Source: Calothrix sp. PCC 7716 (GTDB lineage Bacteria > Cyanobacteriota > Cyanobacteriia > Cyanobacteriales > Nostocaceae). From it: a stretch of DNA of 64,000 nt. The DNA is taken from positions 9,862,580 to 9,926,579 of the forward strand of contig NZ_AP025018.1 in assembly GCF_019977735.1 (NCBI RefSeq). Reading direction: 5' to 3'. A model generated the notes under the pieces. That model worked only from the letters and a program-made list of their open reading frames with translations, did not search any database and was not told the origin of the DNA. Shown here one piece after another: positions 25,434 through 33,843 of this stretch (the stretch's first letter is position 1; each line of letters opens with the position of its first letter). A program made the position numbers and the translations under genes.

Positions 25434-26468
25434 TTATCCTCGGTTATGTGGTTCCAATAAACTTGTAATATCTGGCCCAGAGGGAATTATTCCACCTGGG
25501 TTAAGTGGAAACAAGTTACCATAATAATCGCGCTTAACACTTTCCACATCGCAAGTCTCAGCAACTCCCGGAATTTGATACAAGTCTCGTAAATAGGCGC
25601 CTAAATTCTGATAATCTTGAATGCGGCGCCGATTACACTTAAATAAACCGTAGTAGACTGCATCAAATCGAAATAAAGTTGTAAATAAGCGGATATCAGT
25701 AAGCGTTACAGTATCTCCACATAGATAACGAGTTTTTTCTAACGCTGCATCAATTTGATCTAGAGTTGTAAATAATTCGTTACAAGCTTGTTCGTATGCT
25801 TCTTGTGTTTGAGCAAACCCACAACGATATACACCATTATTTACAGCATGATAAATTTTATCATTCCAAGCATCTATACTCGCACGCAACTCAACAGGAT
25901 ATAAATTAAGCTCTGAATTTACGGCAAACTCGTTAAACTGCGAGTTTAATATAACGATAATTTCTGCACTCTCGTTATTTACTATCGTTTTTGTTTGGGT
26001 ATCCCATAAAATTGGCACAGTACTACGTCCTTTGTAACCAGGTTGTGCCAAGTTATATAATTCTGGTACAGTTTGACAACCTTCTTCTTCTTCATTAAAA
26101 ACCCAAGCTCCTGTATCTCCATTAGGTGAAACAATTGATACTGATATAGCTGACTCTAATCCTTTAATTGCGCGCGTGACTATTGTACGATGTGCCCAAG
26201 GACATCCTAAACCAACGTATAATTTATATCGCCCAGCTTCGGGTTTATACTTGCCGTCATTACTTACTGTATCTCGAAACTGGCTTTCTGGTCGAACATA
26301 TGCACCAGATTTACTACGTGGCGCCAGTTGTGACATCATTATATGCCACATTGTTGACCAAACAAACTTACCAAAACGAATAACAAACCCACTGGGTAGT
26401 GATTTTCCCTTTTTAGGTTTTGATGTTACTGGTGTAACTGGGGATGGTGGAGAGATAGTTTTAGTCAT
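25434..26468 (-). CDS. Glutathionyl-hydroquinone reductase-like glutathione S-transferase (Xi class)
   Basis: A 344-residue protein with Cys89-Pro-Trp in 'LGCPWAHR', the signature of Xi-class GSTs (YqjG/EcfG4 group), which remove glutathione from glutathionyl-hydroquinones. The thioredoxin-like part spans ~55-190 ('TVPILWDTQTKTIVNNESAEI' contacts glutathione) and the all-helical part ~195-330 ('YRCGFAQTQEAYEQA', 'LFTTLFRFDAVYYGLF'). Length fits the class. Cytosolic. Single gene with its own terminator. Confidence 0.88.
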   Translation of the reverse strand: MTKTISPPSPVTPVTSKPKKGKSLPSGFVIRFGKFVWSTMWHIMMSQLAPRSKSGAYVRPESQFRDTVSNDGKYKPEAGRYKLYVGLGCPWAHRTIVTRAIKGLESAISVSIVSPNGDTGAWVFNEEEEGCQTVPELYNLAQPGYKGRSTVPILWDTQTKTIVNNESAEIIVILNSQFNEFAVNSELNLYPVELRASIDAWNDKIYHAVNNGVYRCGFAQTQEAYEQACNELFTTLDQIDAALEKTRYLCGDTVTLTDIRLFTTLFRFDAVYYGLFKCNRRRIQDYQNLGAYLRDLYQIPGVAETCDVESVKRDYYGNLFPLNPGGIIPSGPDITSLLEPHNRG

Positions 26469-26657
26469 AACGTTATAAATTAATTAATTTTGGGAAAAAT
26501 AAAGCTGGAAATGAATTAGATCAAGTGTTACGGGTGTTATGAAAGGGTATCTGCCATTATTACAGCAAGTCAAAAATCAAGATTATGTAGGTGCCGATAG
26601 TATAAGTTGTCAATCATAATAAGTAAATATTGAATATGGCGGCATTATAAATCGTAT

Positions 26658-26674
26658 GGTGGGCACTGCCCACC
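26658..26674. repeat. GGTGGGCA/TGCCCACC hairpin repeat
   Basis: A short perfect palindrome upstream of hicA, of a type dispersed in cyanobacterial intergenic DNA. Confidence 0.5.
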
Positions 26675-26715
26675 TTACCACCGTTATAAGAGTTTAGAGC
26701 TAGCGTAAAGACAAA

Positions 26716-26952
26716 ATGCCCAAAAAAATCAGGGAGTTGAAAGCTAAATTACAAAAAGCAGGATTTTCTTTCCGTCCAGGGAAAGGTAGTCACACATTTT
26801 GGACTCATCCACTTGTACCAGAAGACCCAATAACGATTCCAGGGAAAGATGGGGACGATGCAAAAAAATACCTAGAAAAACAAATAGAGCGAATTTTGGC
26901 TAAATTAGAAGAAGTACAAAAGGCTGAAGAAACAGATACGGAGGAAGAATGA
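26716..26952 (+). CDS. hicA: HicA-type mRNA interferase toxin
   Basis: A 78-residue HicA: double-stranded-RNA-binding-like fold with 'LKAKLQKAGFSFRPGKGSHTFWTHP', the catalytic His being in 'GSHTFW'. The acidic tail is somewhat longer than usual. Toxins of this family cleave mRNA. It overlaps hicB by 4 bp (26949-26952). Both genes look complete. Confidence 0.88.
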   Translation: MPKKIRELKAKLQKAGFSFRPGKGSHTFWTHPLVPEDPITIPGKDGDDAKKYLEKQIERILAKLEEVQKAEETDTEEE

Positions 26953-27179
26953 ACTATCCATACAGTATGGTTATCCAGTGGTCTGATGAAGATAGCTGCT
27001 ATCTGGTACATTTACCAGAATTTCCTTGGCAGCAATATCACACGCATGGTGAAACCTATGAAGAAGCAGCAAAACATGGGCAAGAAGTAATCGAGTCGCT
27101 AATTGAGTGGTACCAAGAGCAAGGAAAAGCACTTCCTGAACCAATCGCTTTATCTAAGAAACCATTAGAAGTAGCTTAA
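26949..27179 (+). CDS. hicB: HicB-type antitoxin
   Basis: A 76-residue HicB core: 'MVIQWSDEDSCYLVHLPEFP' and 'HGETYEEAAKHGQEVIESLIEWYQEQGKALPEP', a partial RNase H-like fold that neutralises HicA. It lacks a separate C-terminal DNA-binding domain, as many short HicBs do, so autoregulation may depend on other factors. Coupled to hicA. Confidence 0.88.
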   Translation: MNYPYSMVIQWSDEDSCYLVHLPEFPWQQYHTHGETYEEAAKHGQEVIESLIEWYQEQGKALPEPIALSKKPLEVA

Positions 27180-27207
27180 ATGGAAAGTCTAGAAAGGCGC
27201 CTATAAG

Positions 27208-27459
27208 TTATTGTAAATATTCCTGCTCAAACAATTGCTGTTGATGACGGCGCATTTGGTCTAGCATAACTTCTTCTGAAGCATCTAAACCATCTGCATA
27301 TGCATTATTAATACTATGTAATAACTTTTGATTTTTACGACGCTGTATATACTTTTCAATTGCAATGACGAGTAACTCATCTTGAAATATATTCATTTCT
27401 TCAGCTAAAGCACATACTTCATCGTAAACCGAGTCTTTTTCATTACACGAAATTAACAT
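27208..27459 (-). CDS. Orphan antitoxin-like small protein
   Basis: An 83-residue protein. 'IAIEKYIQRRKNQKLLHSINNAYADGLDASEEVMLDQMRRHQQQ' resembles the DNA-binding/antitoxin proteins that precede MazF/PemK-like toxins in cyanobacteria. No toxin gene follows (a repeat and mnmA do), so it is an orphan or a relic. The call is by resemblance only. Confidence 0.5.
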   Translation of the reverse strand: MLISCNEKDSVYDEVCALAEEMNIFQDELLVIAIEKYIQRRKNQKLLHSINNAYADGLDASEEVMLDQMRRHQQQLFEQEYLQ

Positions 27460-27489
27460 AAGTGAAGCGCCTCTGGATTATTTATAAAG

Positions 27490-27588
27490 TTTCTTTCTTT
27501 TCTTTTCTTTTCTTTTCTTTCTTTGTGTTCTTTGTGTCTTTGTGGTTCCATAAAAAGGATAAACCACAAAGGCACGAAGGGCACAAAG
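27490..27588. repeat. TTTTC tandem tract and 'CTTTGTGGTT' inverted repeat
   Basis: A TTTCTTTTC pyrimidine tract (27490-27522) is followed by a family repeat with arms CTTTGTGGTT/AACCACAAAG (27538-27547 and 27562-27571). The same family is embedded in the barrel gene at 17481-17507. It lies downstream of mnmA and the antitoxin-like gene. Confidence 0.65.
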
Positions 27589-27607
27589 TACGGATCAAAT
27601 TTTTAAT

Positions 27608-28666
27608 TTAGGATGGGAATTGTTCGATTATTCCACCACCTAGAACTTTTTCTCCGTTGTACCAGACTGCTGCTTGTCCTGGTGTAATACTAAATTGAGG
27701 TTCGTCGAAGACAATTTTCGCGCGCGCTCCTTCTAATGGTATTACTGTAACAGGTATAGGCGCCGAGCGGTATCTAACTTGTACTTCTGCACGAATAGGG
27801 GTAGATGGTTCAGCAATTGATACCCAGTTAACCCGGTGTACTGCACATTCTGGTTTTGTACCTTTGGTTCTATCACCAACAACTACGCGGTTATTAATTG
27901 CGTCTATAGAAATAACATATAGTGGTTCGGCAGCAGCGATACCTAAACCTTTACGTTGTCCGATGGTGTAATGGTGTGTACCATCGTGTTTGCCGAGTAC
28001 TTTACCGTCAATGTCTACTATATCTCCTTCTTTTGGCGCCAGATATTTATCTAGGAATGCACGCATTGAACCGTTGCTTTCGACTAAGCATAAATCTTGA
28101 CTTTCTGGTTTATCGGCAGTTTCAAGTTCGTGTTCTGCTGCGATACGACGAGTATCGGTTTTTTGTAGTTCACCCAGTGGGAAAATAACCGATGCGAGAA
28201 TATCTTGCTCTAGGTCGTAAAGAAAATATGTTTGGTCTTTGTTTCTATCTAACGCGCGTAGAAGTTCGTGGCGCCCAGTATCTGGGTTAAAATTGATGCG
28301 CGCATAATGCCCAGTAGATATTTTATCGCAGTCTAAATTTTCTTTTGCATAATGAAGCATCGGGCCAAACTTCACACTTTTGTTGCACTGCGAACAAGGT
28401 AACGGAGTAATACCCGCACTGTAACCAGTCACCAAGTAATCAACAATATACGTTTGAAAAACATCACGAATATCCACAACGTGATGGGGAACCCCTAGCT
28501 GTTCACATATTTTTGCCGCGTCAAGCATTCCCTCAGAGCAACATTGACCTTTCCCCTTCATCAGCCAAAGGGTAAGACCAATCACATCATAGCCCTGATT
28601 GTGTAAAAGTGCGGCGGCAGTCGAACTGTCAACGCCGCCAGAAAGACCAACGACGACTTTTTTCAT
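27608..28666 (-). CDS. mnmA: tRNA-specific 2-thiouridylase MnmA
   Basis: A 352-residue enzyme when started at ATG 28666: '[15 protein letters not shown]' carries the PP-loop SGGVDS; 'LPCSQCN' holds the nucleophilic Cys; '[11 protein letters not shown]' and the C-terminal barrel follow. It adds sulfur to U34 of Lys/Glu/Gln tRNAs. A longer frame begins at 28777, but those 37 residues lack homology-like pattern and overlap the divergent gene. The divergent SPOR-like gene starts only 16 bp away. Confidence 0.92.
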   Translation of the reverse strand: MKKVVVGLSGGVDSSTAAALLHNQGYDVIGLTLWLMKGKGQCCSEGMLDAAKICEQLGVPHHVVDIRDVFQTYIVDYLVTGYSAGITPLPCSQCNKSVKFGPMLHYAKENLDCDKISTGHYARINFNPDTGRHELLRALDRNKDQTYFLYDLEQDILASVIFPLGELQKTDTRRIAAEHELETADKPESQDLCLVESNGSMRAFLDKYLAPKEGDIVDIDGKVLGKHDGTHHYTIGQRKGLGIAAAEPLYVISIDAINNRVVVGDRTKGTKPECAVHRVNWVSIAEPSTPIRAEVQVRYRSAPIPVTVIPLEGARAKIVFDEPQFSITPGQAAVWYNGEKVLGGGIIEQFPS

Positions 28667-28682
28667 TTTCCGTAAATTAGCT

Positions 28683-29615
28683 ATGGCTACCATTTCTAAA
28701 TTAACACTAATGGCAAGAGAAAGGCAAAAACTAAGCCAATCAGAAATATATTTGCTACAACAGATACCAACCAACAATCAAAAGCTTATGTTAAGTGCAT
28801 TGCTACGTCAATTTCAGCCAGCATTAATTTTACAACTAATGGTCTTGTCTGGGCTGCTATTATCCATACCAGTAAAAGCAGAACATCCAAGTAACTTATT
28901 ATTAACACAGTTACCAATGCCTCAAAATCAGCCGTTGCCACCACTGCCAATTAACCAAGACCCTTATACTGTACCTCTTGTCAACAACGGAACTGGGCAA
29001 GTTTTTGAATTTCAAGCCCCACCGCAAAATCCTCAGTACCAACAGGCGCCCATGCCGCAATACAATCAAACATACGAACGTTATTCGGTTGTAGTTGACA
29101 CAAATGGGTATAGTGGACAATTGTTACAACAAGTAAAACAAGTAGAACCATCAGCTTACATCCGTAATATTAACGGACGTTCGGTAATACAAGCAGGAGT
29201 TTTTACCCGACAGCAGAATGCAGTACTAAGAATACAACAGCTATTAGCCACTGGTATAAACTTTTATAACGTTAGATTATTCAACGCAGTAAATTGGCAA
29301 GAAATAGCAATTACACCCGATGAAGGTGGTATAGGTGGTAGTATAGGCAACTATCCAAATGACGTTAACCAAAATAACTCCAGCTACTATTACGTTGCCA
29401 TTCCCACTCGTCCCGAAGACTTTACTCAAATCGAACAAACAGTGTGGCGCAGCTTAGGACAATATGCAAATAATATTGGAGTTCAGCGTCGTAACCAACC
29501 GCGTGGTGCCCATATAGCAGTAGGACCATTTACCCAACGTGGTCAAGCAGAACAATGGAACGCAGTATTAAAAAATGCCGGATTAGGAAACGCAAGAGTT
29601 TATTACGGGCGATAA
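28683..29615 (+). CDS. SPOR-like domain secreted/anchored protein
   Basis: About 310 residues from ATG 28683. A hydrophobic segment (~55-75, ending 'VKAEHP') acts as signal or anchor after a basic N-terminal tail. After a Pro-rich linker come two SPOR-like ~75-residue units: '[18 protein letters not shown]...[20 protein letters not shown]' and 'YYYVAIPTR...[16 protein letters not shown]'. SPOR domains bind denuded peptidoglycan; cyanobacterial versions are periplasmic. It shares a very short divergent promoter with mnmA. The start is chosen by the gap to mnmA; the longer frame (28599) would overlap it. Confidence 0.65.
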   Translation: MATISKLTLMARERQKLSQSEIYLLQQIPTNNQKLMLSALLRQFQPALILQLMVLSGLLLSIPVKAEHPSNLLLTQLPMPQNQPLPPLPINQDPYTVPLVNNGTGQVFEFQAPPQNPQYQQAPMPQYNQTYERYSVVVDTNGYSGQLLQQVKQVEPSAYIRNINGRSVIQAGVFTRQQNAVLRIQQLLATGINFYNVRLFNAVNWQEIAITPDEGGIGGSIGNYPNDVNQNNSSYYYVAIPTRPEDFTQIEQTVWRSLGQYANNIGVQRRNQPRGAHIAVGPFTQRGQAEQWNAVLKNAGLGNARVYYGR

Positions 29616-29619
29616 TGTA

Positions 29620-29674
29620 GGGGCGGGTTAACCCATAACCTAAAACTAATATTATTATCTCCAAAACCCGCCCC
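29620..29674. terminator. GC-rich hairpin between the SPOR-like gene and nnr
   Basis: Perfect 10-bp stem GGGGCGGGTT/AACCCGCCCC (29620-29629 and 29665-29674) with a 35-base AT-rich loop. It fills the spacer between the two genes. Confidence 0.55.
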
Positions 29675-29681
29675 CTTTCCC

Positions 29682-31238
29682 ATGCAAAGACAACAATACA
29701 TATCCCAAACAATCGTAACAGCAGCACAAATGCGCGAAATCGAAGCGCGCATATTCGCAGCAGGAATGCCAGTAGCAGCATTAATGGAAAAAGTCGCAGG
29801 ACTCATCACCCATAAAATTAACCAAATCATAAAAAACAAACATAATCAAATAGGCATCCTAGTCGGTCCCGGTCATAACGGAGGAGATGCCCTCGTAGTC
29901 GCGCGCGAACTATTCCTACAAGGTCATAAAATAATTATATACAGCCCATTTGAAAAGCTCAAAGAACTAACCTCACAGCATCAACAATACGTCCAAAGCT
30001 TAGGAATAAACATCTCTAACTCCATCAACACCCTACAAAACTCTGATTACTTAATAGATGGTCTATTTGGTTTTGGCTTAGACCGTAACCTAACAGAACC
30101 CATCGCATCAGCCATTAACACCATAAACGAATGGTCAAAACCAACCATTAGTATAGACATCCCATCTGGACTACACACAGACACCGGCGAAGTACTAGGA
30201 ACAGCAATACGCGCCACACACACACTGTGTCTAGGATTATGGAAACTAGGATTATTACAAGACCGAGCATTAGAATACATAGGAACTTCCGAACTAATAG
30301 ACTTCGACATCCCGCGCGCGGACATAGAAGCCGTACTATCTGATACTAAAATTCATCGCATAACTAAACATACAGCCCTCTCAGCAATACCTTTACCACG
30401 CCCCGCCGTCACCCACAAGTATAAAGAAGGACATTTACTATTAATTTGTGGCTCACAAAGGTACGCAGGGGGAGCAATATTAACAGGGTTAGGCGCCCGT
30501 GCCAGTGGTGTCGGAATGTTATCAATAGCAGTGCCAGAATATTTAAAGCCATTATTAGTAGCCCAACTACCCGAAGCATTAATTATCGGGTGTCCCGAAA
30601 CACAAACAGGCGCCATAGCTCAATTAAAACTACCAGTCAACACACGCTTAGACTCATTTAGCACCATCGCCATTGGCCCTGGTATCACCACCGAAGCGGC
30701 GCCAATAGTCGAGCAAGTCCTAGAAAGTACTGACCCATTAGTAATAGATGCCGATGGTTTAAACATATTAGCAACAATGGGAGCAGTAAAAACACTACAA
30801 AAAAGAAAGGCGCCTACAGTACTAACACCCCACACCGGAGAATTCAAACGCTTATTCCCCGACATACCCGACGCACAAAACAATAGAATAGAAGCAGTCC
30901 AAACAGCCGCAAAACAAAGTGGCGCCATCATCTTATTAAAAGGCGCCCGTACAGCCATCGCCAACCCACAAGGCAACATCTGGATAAACCCCGACAGTAC
31001 CCCCGCACTAGCACGTGGTGGTAGCGGTGACGTATTAACAGGACTACTAGCAGGATTACTAGCACAAGGAATAAATAAATCAACACCCATTGAGCAAACC
31101 GTAGCCACAGCAGCATGGTGGCACGCTCAAGCAGGAATAATAGGCGCCGAAGAGCGCACCGAACTAGGAGTAGACGCACACACCCTTACTCAATATCTAC
31201 CGCTCGTAATAAGCACTAAACATGTTTTAAACACTTAA
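29682..31238 (+). CDS. nnr: Bifunctional NAD(P)H-hydrate epimerase/dehydratase
   Basis: A 518-residue YjeF-type repair enzyme. The N-terminal epimerase domain (~1-225) has 'VTAAQMREIE', 'VGPGHNGGDALV' and 'SIDIPSGLHTDTGEV'; the C-terminal ribokinase-like dehydratase (~235-515) has 'TPHTGEFKRLF' and 'GGSGDVLTGLLAGLLAQG'. It repairs hydrated NADH/NADPH. The C-terminal 'HTLTQYLPLVISTKHVLNT' is of special note because a degenerate copy of this tail lies at 32601-32668. Confidence 0.93.
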   Translation: MQRQQYISQTIVTAAQMREIEARIFAAGMPVAALMEKVAGLITHKINQIIKNKHNQIGILVGPGHNGGDALVVARELFLQGHKIIIYSPFEKLKELTSQHQQYVQSLGINISNSINTLQNSDYLIDGLFGFGLDRNLTEPIASAINTINEWSKPTISIDIPSGLHTDTGEVLGTAIRATHTLCLGLWKLGLLQDRALEYIGTSELIDFDIPRADIEAVLSDTKIHRITKHTALSAIPLPRPAVTHKYKEGHLLLICGSQRYAGGAILTGLGARASGVGMLSIAVPEYLKPLLVAQLPEALIIGCPETQTGAIAQLKLPVNTRLDSFSTIAIGPGITTEAAPIVEQVLESTDPLVIDADGLNILATMGAVKTLQKRKAPTVLTPHTGEFKRLFPDIPDAQNNRIEAVQTAAKQSGAIILLKGARTAIANPQGNIWINPDSTPALARGGSGDVLTGLLAGLLAQGINKSTPIEQTVATAAWWHAQAGIIGAEERTELGVDAHTLTQYLPLVISTKHVLNT

Positions 31239-31262
31239 TACCATTTATGTAAAAAATAAAAC

Positions 31263-31290
31263 TGTCATTCTGAGCGAAGCGAAGAATCTC
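31263..31290. repeat. 'GTCATTCTGAGCGAAGCGAAGAATCTC'-type dispersed repeat
   Basis: A sequence of the widespread 'CATTCTGAGCG-AAGCGAAGAATCT' family just downstream of nnr. It can fold into a weak hairpin. It marks the start of a 1.4-kb stretch made up almost only of repeats and gene remnants. Confidence 0.55.
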
Positions 31291-31372
31291 TGATATGCTT
31301 AATTTATTTATATCTTGCACCAAGGGTTTTCTATGTATTAATGATACTCAGATGCATTCTTACCCGCATAGG

Positions 31373-31558
31373 GTTGTAAACTAGGCTGTTGACTTTGTGG
31401 AAAACGGGTGCCCAAAAGTTCATACAGTTTTTATGTTTAAACTAAAAGCTCTAGAATCCTTGTTTTATAAGCGTTTAGAGCGCTTTGCTATAAAACACGT
31501 ATTATGCATGAGTAAAAATTGCCCAAAAACCATTAAAGTCAACACCCTAGTTGTAAAC
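31373..31558. mobile_element. 168-bp MITE with terminal inverted repeats and 9-bp target duplication
   Basis: The element spans 31382-31549. Its ends TAGGCTGTTGACTTT and (reverse complement of the right end) TAGGGTGTTGACTTT match in 14 of 15 bases, and similarity continues inward ('gtgcccaaaag' against 'ttgggcaatt'). It is flanked on both sides by the direct repeat GTTGTAAAC (31373-31381 and 31550-31558), a clean target-site duplication. There is no transposase; it must be moved by a full-length relative elsewhere. Confidence 0.8.
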
Positions 31559-31576
31559 CCATATGCTAATAGCACA

Positions 31577-31595
31577 AGTCCTCTTCAAGAGGACT
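31577..31595. terminator. AGTCCTCT/AGAGGACT hairpin
   Basis: An 8-bp perfect stem with a 3-base loop followed by a T-rich tract on the plus strand. It could end transcription from nnr, or from the opposite strand beyond the HEPN remnant. Confidence 0.55.
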
Positions 31596-31686
31596 AAACA
31601 GTTTTGTTATTTTTATTACTCTATACTATATATTCTGTAGTTTTTACTTAGAGATGCAAAATATAAGTTTATCCTTACTTAATAAA

Positions 31687-32016
31687 TTATTTTTCGTCAG
31701 ATATATGTAGATATTCTTTGTTATCTAAATAAGTTTCAAGATTGACTAATATTTGCCTTAAATAATTTATGACTTTTGTCTTTATTTTTAAAAGCTCATC
31801 TGCGCTTTTTTCTCTACCGACTTCGGCAAAAGACTTAATACCATGAGCTAAATCATTTCTATTGGACTTAATTGTTAATAAATCTTTACCATCTCCTGTT
31901 TTTCTTGGATTTGTTTGATATGAAAAACCATATTCACTTGCTATATCTCTAATCAGTTTACCATCAATATTACCAGAAAATAAGTCCTCTTTAACAAAAC
32001 AAGCAGAAATATTGAT
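31687..32016 (-). pseudogene. C-terminal remnant of a HEPN protein (MAE_28990/MAE_18760-like)
   Basis: A frame without a start codon, ending at TAA 31687-31689, reads 'FVKEDLFSGNIDGKLIRDIASEYGF', then 'DLLTIKSNRNDLAHGIKSFAEVGR' and a helical end. 'RNDLAHG' fits the RxxxxH motif of HEPN nucleases, and the surrounding pattern matches the MAE_28990/MAE_18760 group that typically follows a DUF262 gene. The N-terminal half is missing and the frame is offset by one base from the DUF262 frame that runs into it near 32000-32020. It is therefore the product of an internal deletion. Confidence 0.7.
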
Positions 32017-32356
32017 TATTAATAAAATTATCTAAAGTACGAATACGTTGTGTACCATCTATAATTTCTAAACGTGATTCATCTGTAACATCAGCAACAA
32101 ATATATAAGGTATTGGTAAACCTAAAATTACAGATTCAATCAACTTTGATTGCATTTCTTCATTCCAGCGCATTTCTCGCTGGTAATCAGGTATAAATAA
32201 TTCGTTTTCATCTTTATCTTTTCCATCGTGATATTTCTGAATGATAATTTCGATAGGGTATTCTATAGTGTCATAATCAACAGGTTTCTGTTTCTCCTTG
32301 ATTTCTGCCTCTGCAATTTCTTTGATTTCATCTGTTATTTGTTTTTTAGGTGACAT
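31991..32356 (-). pseudogene. N-terminal fragment of a DUF262 (GmrSD-type) protein
   Basis: Only 121 codons: 'IPDYQREMRWNEEMQSKLIESVILGLPIPYIFVADV' and 'EIIDGTQRIRTLDNF', the diagnostic ParB-like N-terminal part of DUF262/GmrSD proteins (including the DGxQR motif). Full proteins are several hundred residues. After 'LDNFINN' the frame runs into a few unrelated codons and stops at 31991, where the HEPN remnant continues in another frame. DUF262-HEPN pairs are associated with defence. This one cannot make either full product. Confidence 0.8.
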
Positions 32357-32554
32357 ATTTTTTACCTTGATTTGGAGTGTTTGTGGTCATGTTTGAATAT
32401 GGCTAGAGAAACCGAGCTTTTATTTTGTATAGCAGTTATATAAGATACAGTACCTTTCCTTCAAAGGCAACTACTATATAGTAAAATTGTAATAAAAATT
32501 ACTTTTACTAACCGTGATTTTTTGAATTTTATGGTAAATATAATTACATACACT

Positions 32555-32575
32555 GCACAGGCAAGATGCCTGTGC
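32555..32575. repeat. GCACAGGC...GCCTGTGC palindrome
   Basis: A perfect stem with an AAGAT centre, a dispersed hairpin type in cyanobacterial genomes ('CACAGGCAAGATGCCTGTGC'). It lies between the DUF262 fragment and the second nnr tail. Confidence 0.65.
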
Positions 32576-32600
32576 TACAATACACCAAAACGTCGGACAT

Positions 32601-32668
32601 GAAGTACTGAGTATATACACACTCTCACCCAATATATACCGCTCGTAGTAGCACAAAAAGCGGTTTAA
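32601..32668 (+). pseudogene. Second, degenerate copy of the nnr 3' end
   Basis: Bases 32618-32668 read 'HTLTQYIPLVVAQKAV' and stop, closely matching the real nnr tail 'HTLTQYLPLVISTKHV' at 31179-31238. Similarity extends upstream to about 32601 with a one-base gap. The copy has no upstream part. It marks the far side of a 1.4-kb insertion or rearrangement behind nnr. Confidence 0.75.
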
Positions 32669-33567
32669 ACAAGTAAAAAACTACATAACTCCTGTTGTTT
32701 CTCTTTTACACTTTGAATATGTCGAATAATAACCGCAATCGGATTAATCCCATATAAAACAAGTAATATCATCCAACAAATTAACTTAATGCTACTAAAA
32801 ATCGTAGTTCGAGTTAACCACTCATGAATTGCAATGCGAGCTTCGTCTAAAAAACCGTCATATTCTTGTTTATTTAACAACTCATGAAAAACACCAGCCT
32901 TAATTCCATGAATACCGCTCACCATATACTTACCCATTTGAATACGCTTTAGCTGCGCTACTTCAAGGTGGCATAAATCGTGATAATGAATACAAATGTT
33001 CCGGATTCTAATATGTTCGTTTTGAATTTTAATAGGAATAAGACTTATACAGCCAAATCTTTTTTTAAGATTAACTACTAACGGATGATTAGTACATACA
33101 GCCAAACATAACTTTGCCCAAGTTAAATGATAGTTAAATGATACTTTGTTGGTATCAACTTTAATCGGCACCTCTAAGGCTTCTGTGTTTATAACTACCT
33201 GTCTATTATTTTGATAATATATATTATTCAAGCTAGCAACGTCTATATCTGTGTAGTAAAGTTCTTTTAAAAATATAAATAAATAGTTAGGAATTAGTTT
33301 ATAATCATAATTTACTAACTGTAAATATTCTTGGAGTCTAAATTGAAAATCGCATTTATAATTATATAACTTTTCTGGCTCAAGTTGATGGCGCCGCTTG
33401 TAGATAACGTAGGCACGTAGTAATAATAACTTTAGTCTGTGCTGTTTGACTTTATTCTTGCTTTTAATAGCTTCTTTCCCTAAAAAAGCCATTGTTAAAG
33501 CTTGTACTTGTTGGTGAGAAAACTGCTTAAAGTCGGGGTTCTTAAATACGTCGTGTTTAATTTGCAT
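32665..33567 (-). CDS. Hypothetical protein with C-terminal membrane segment
   Basis: A 300-residue basic protein; 'IKLICWMILLVLYGINPIAVII' (about residues 259-280) is a probable membrane helix. The rest is helical and Lys/Tyr-rich with a middle part containing several His/Cys ('ICIHYHDLCHLEV'). No family recognised. The stop codon overlaps the last bases of the nnr remnant, so its end may have been formed by the rearrangement. No GGCGCC occurs in the surrounding 2 kb except one near 33391. Confidence 0.5.
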   Translation of the reverse strand: MQIKHDVFKNPDFKQFSHQQVQALTMAFLGKEAIKSKNKVKQHRLKLLLLRAYVIYKRRHQLEPEKLYNYKCDFQFRLQEYLQLVNYDYKLIPNYLFIFLKELYYTDIDVASLNNIYYQNNRQVVINTEALEVPIKVDTNKVSFNYHLTWAKLCLAVCTNHPLVVNLKKRFGCISLIPIKIQNEHIRIRNICIHYHDLCHLEVAQLKRIQMGKYMVSGIHGIKAGVFHELLNKQEYDGFLDEARIAIHEWLTRTTIFSSIKLICWMILLVLYGINPIAVIIRHIQSVKEKQQELCSFLLV

Positions 33568-33843
33568 TTTTTGGTATTGATAATCAATCTTAATGATTAT
33601 AATAACGGATATTTCAGTATAAACACGTATTTCAAGTCGAAATGTTGCCCACTTTAAGAAAAATTTATAAATTATAGCTATTTTTAAAGAAACTGCCTAA
33701 AACAAAATATAGATAATAAAAATATAAGGATAAGTTTGTCAGTAGATACACTCATGAAGATATTAGAAGAGTGAAGTTAGAGTAGAAAAACAAACAAATC
33801 AATCTACGAGCAGTGATTGTTTAACAAAAAATATTAATAAATT

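Noticed and set aside
28667-28777. 37-residue N-terminal extension of MnmA
   Set aside because: MnmA proteins begin at the strand before SGGVDS; the extension overlaps the divergent gene and shows no family pattern.
31397-31597. 66-codon frame on the plus strand
   Set aside because: It lies almost entirely inside the 168-bp MITE and has no protein-like pattern.
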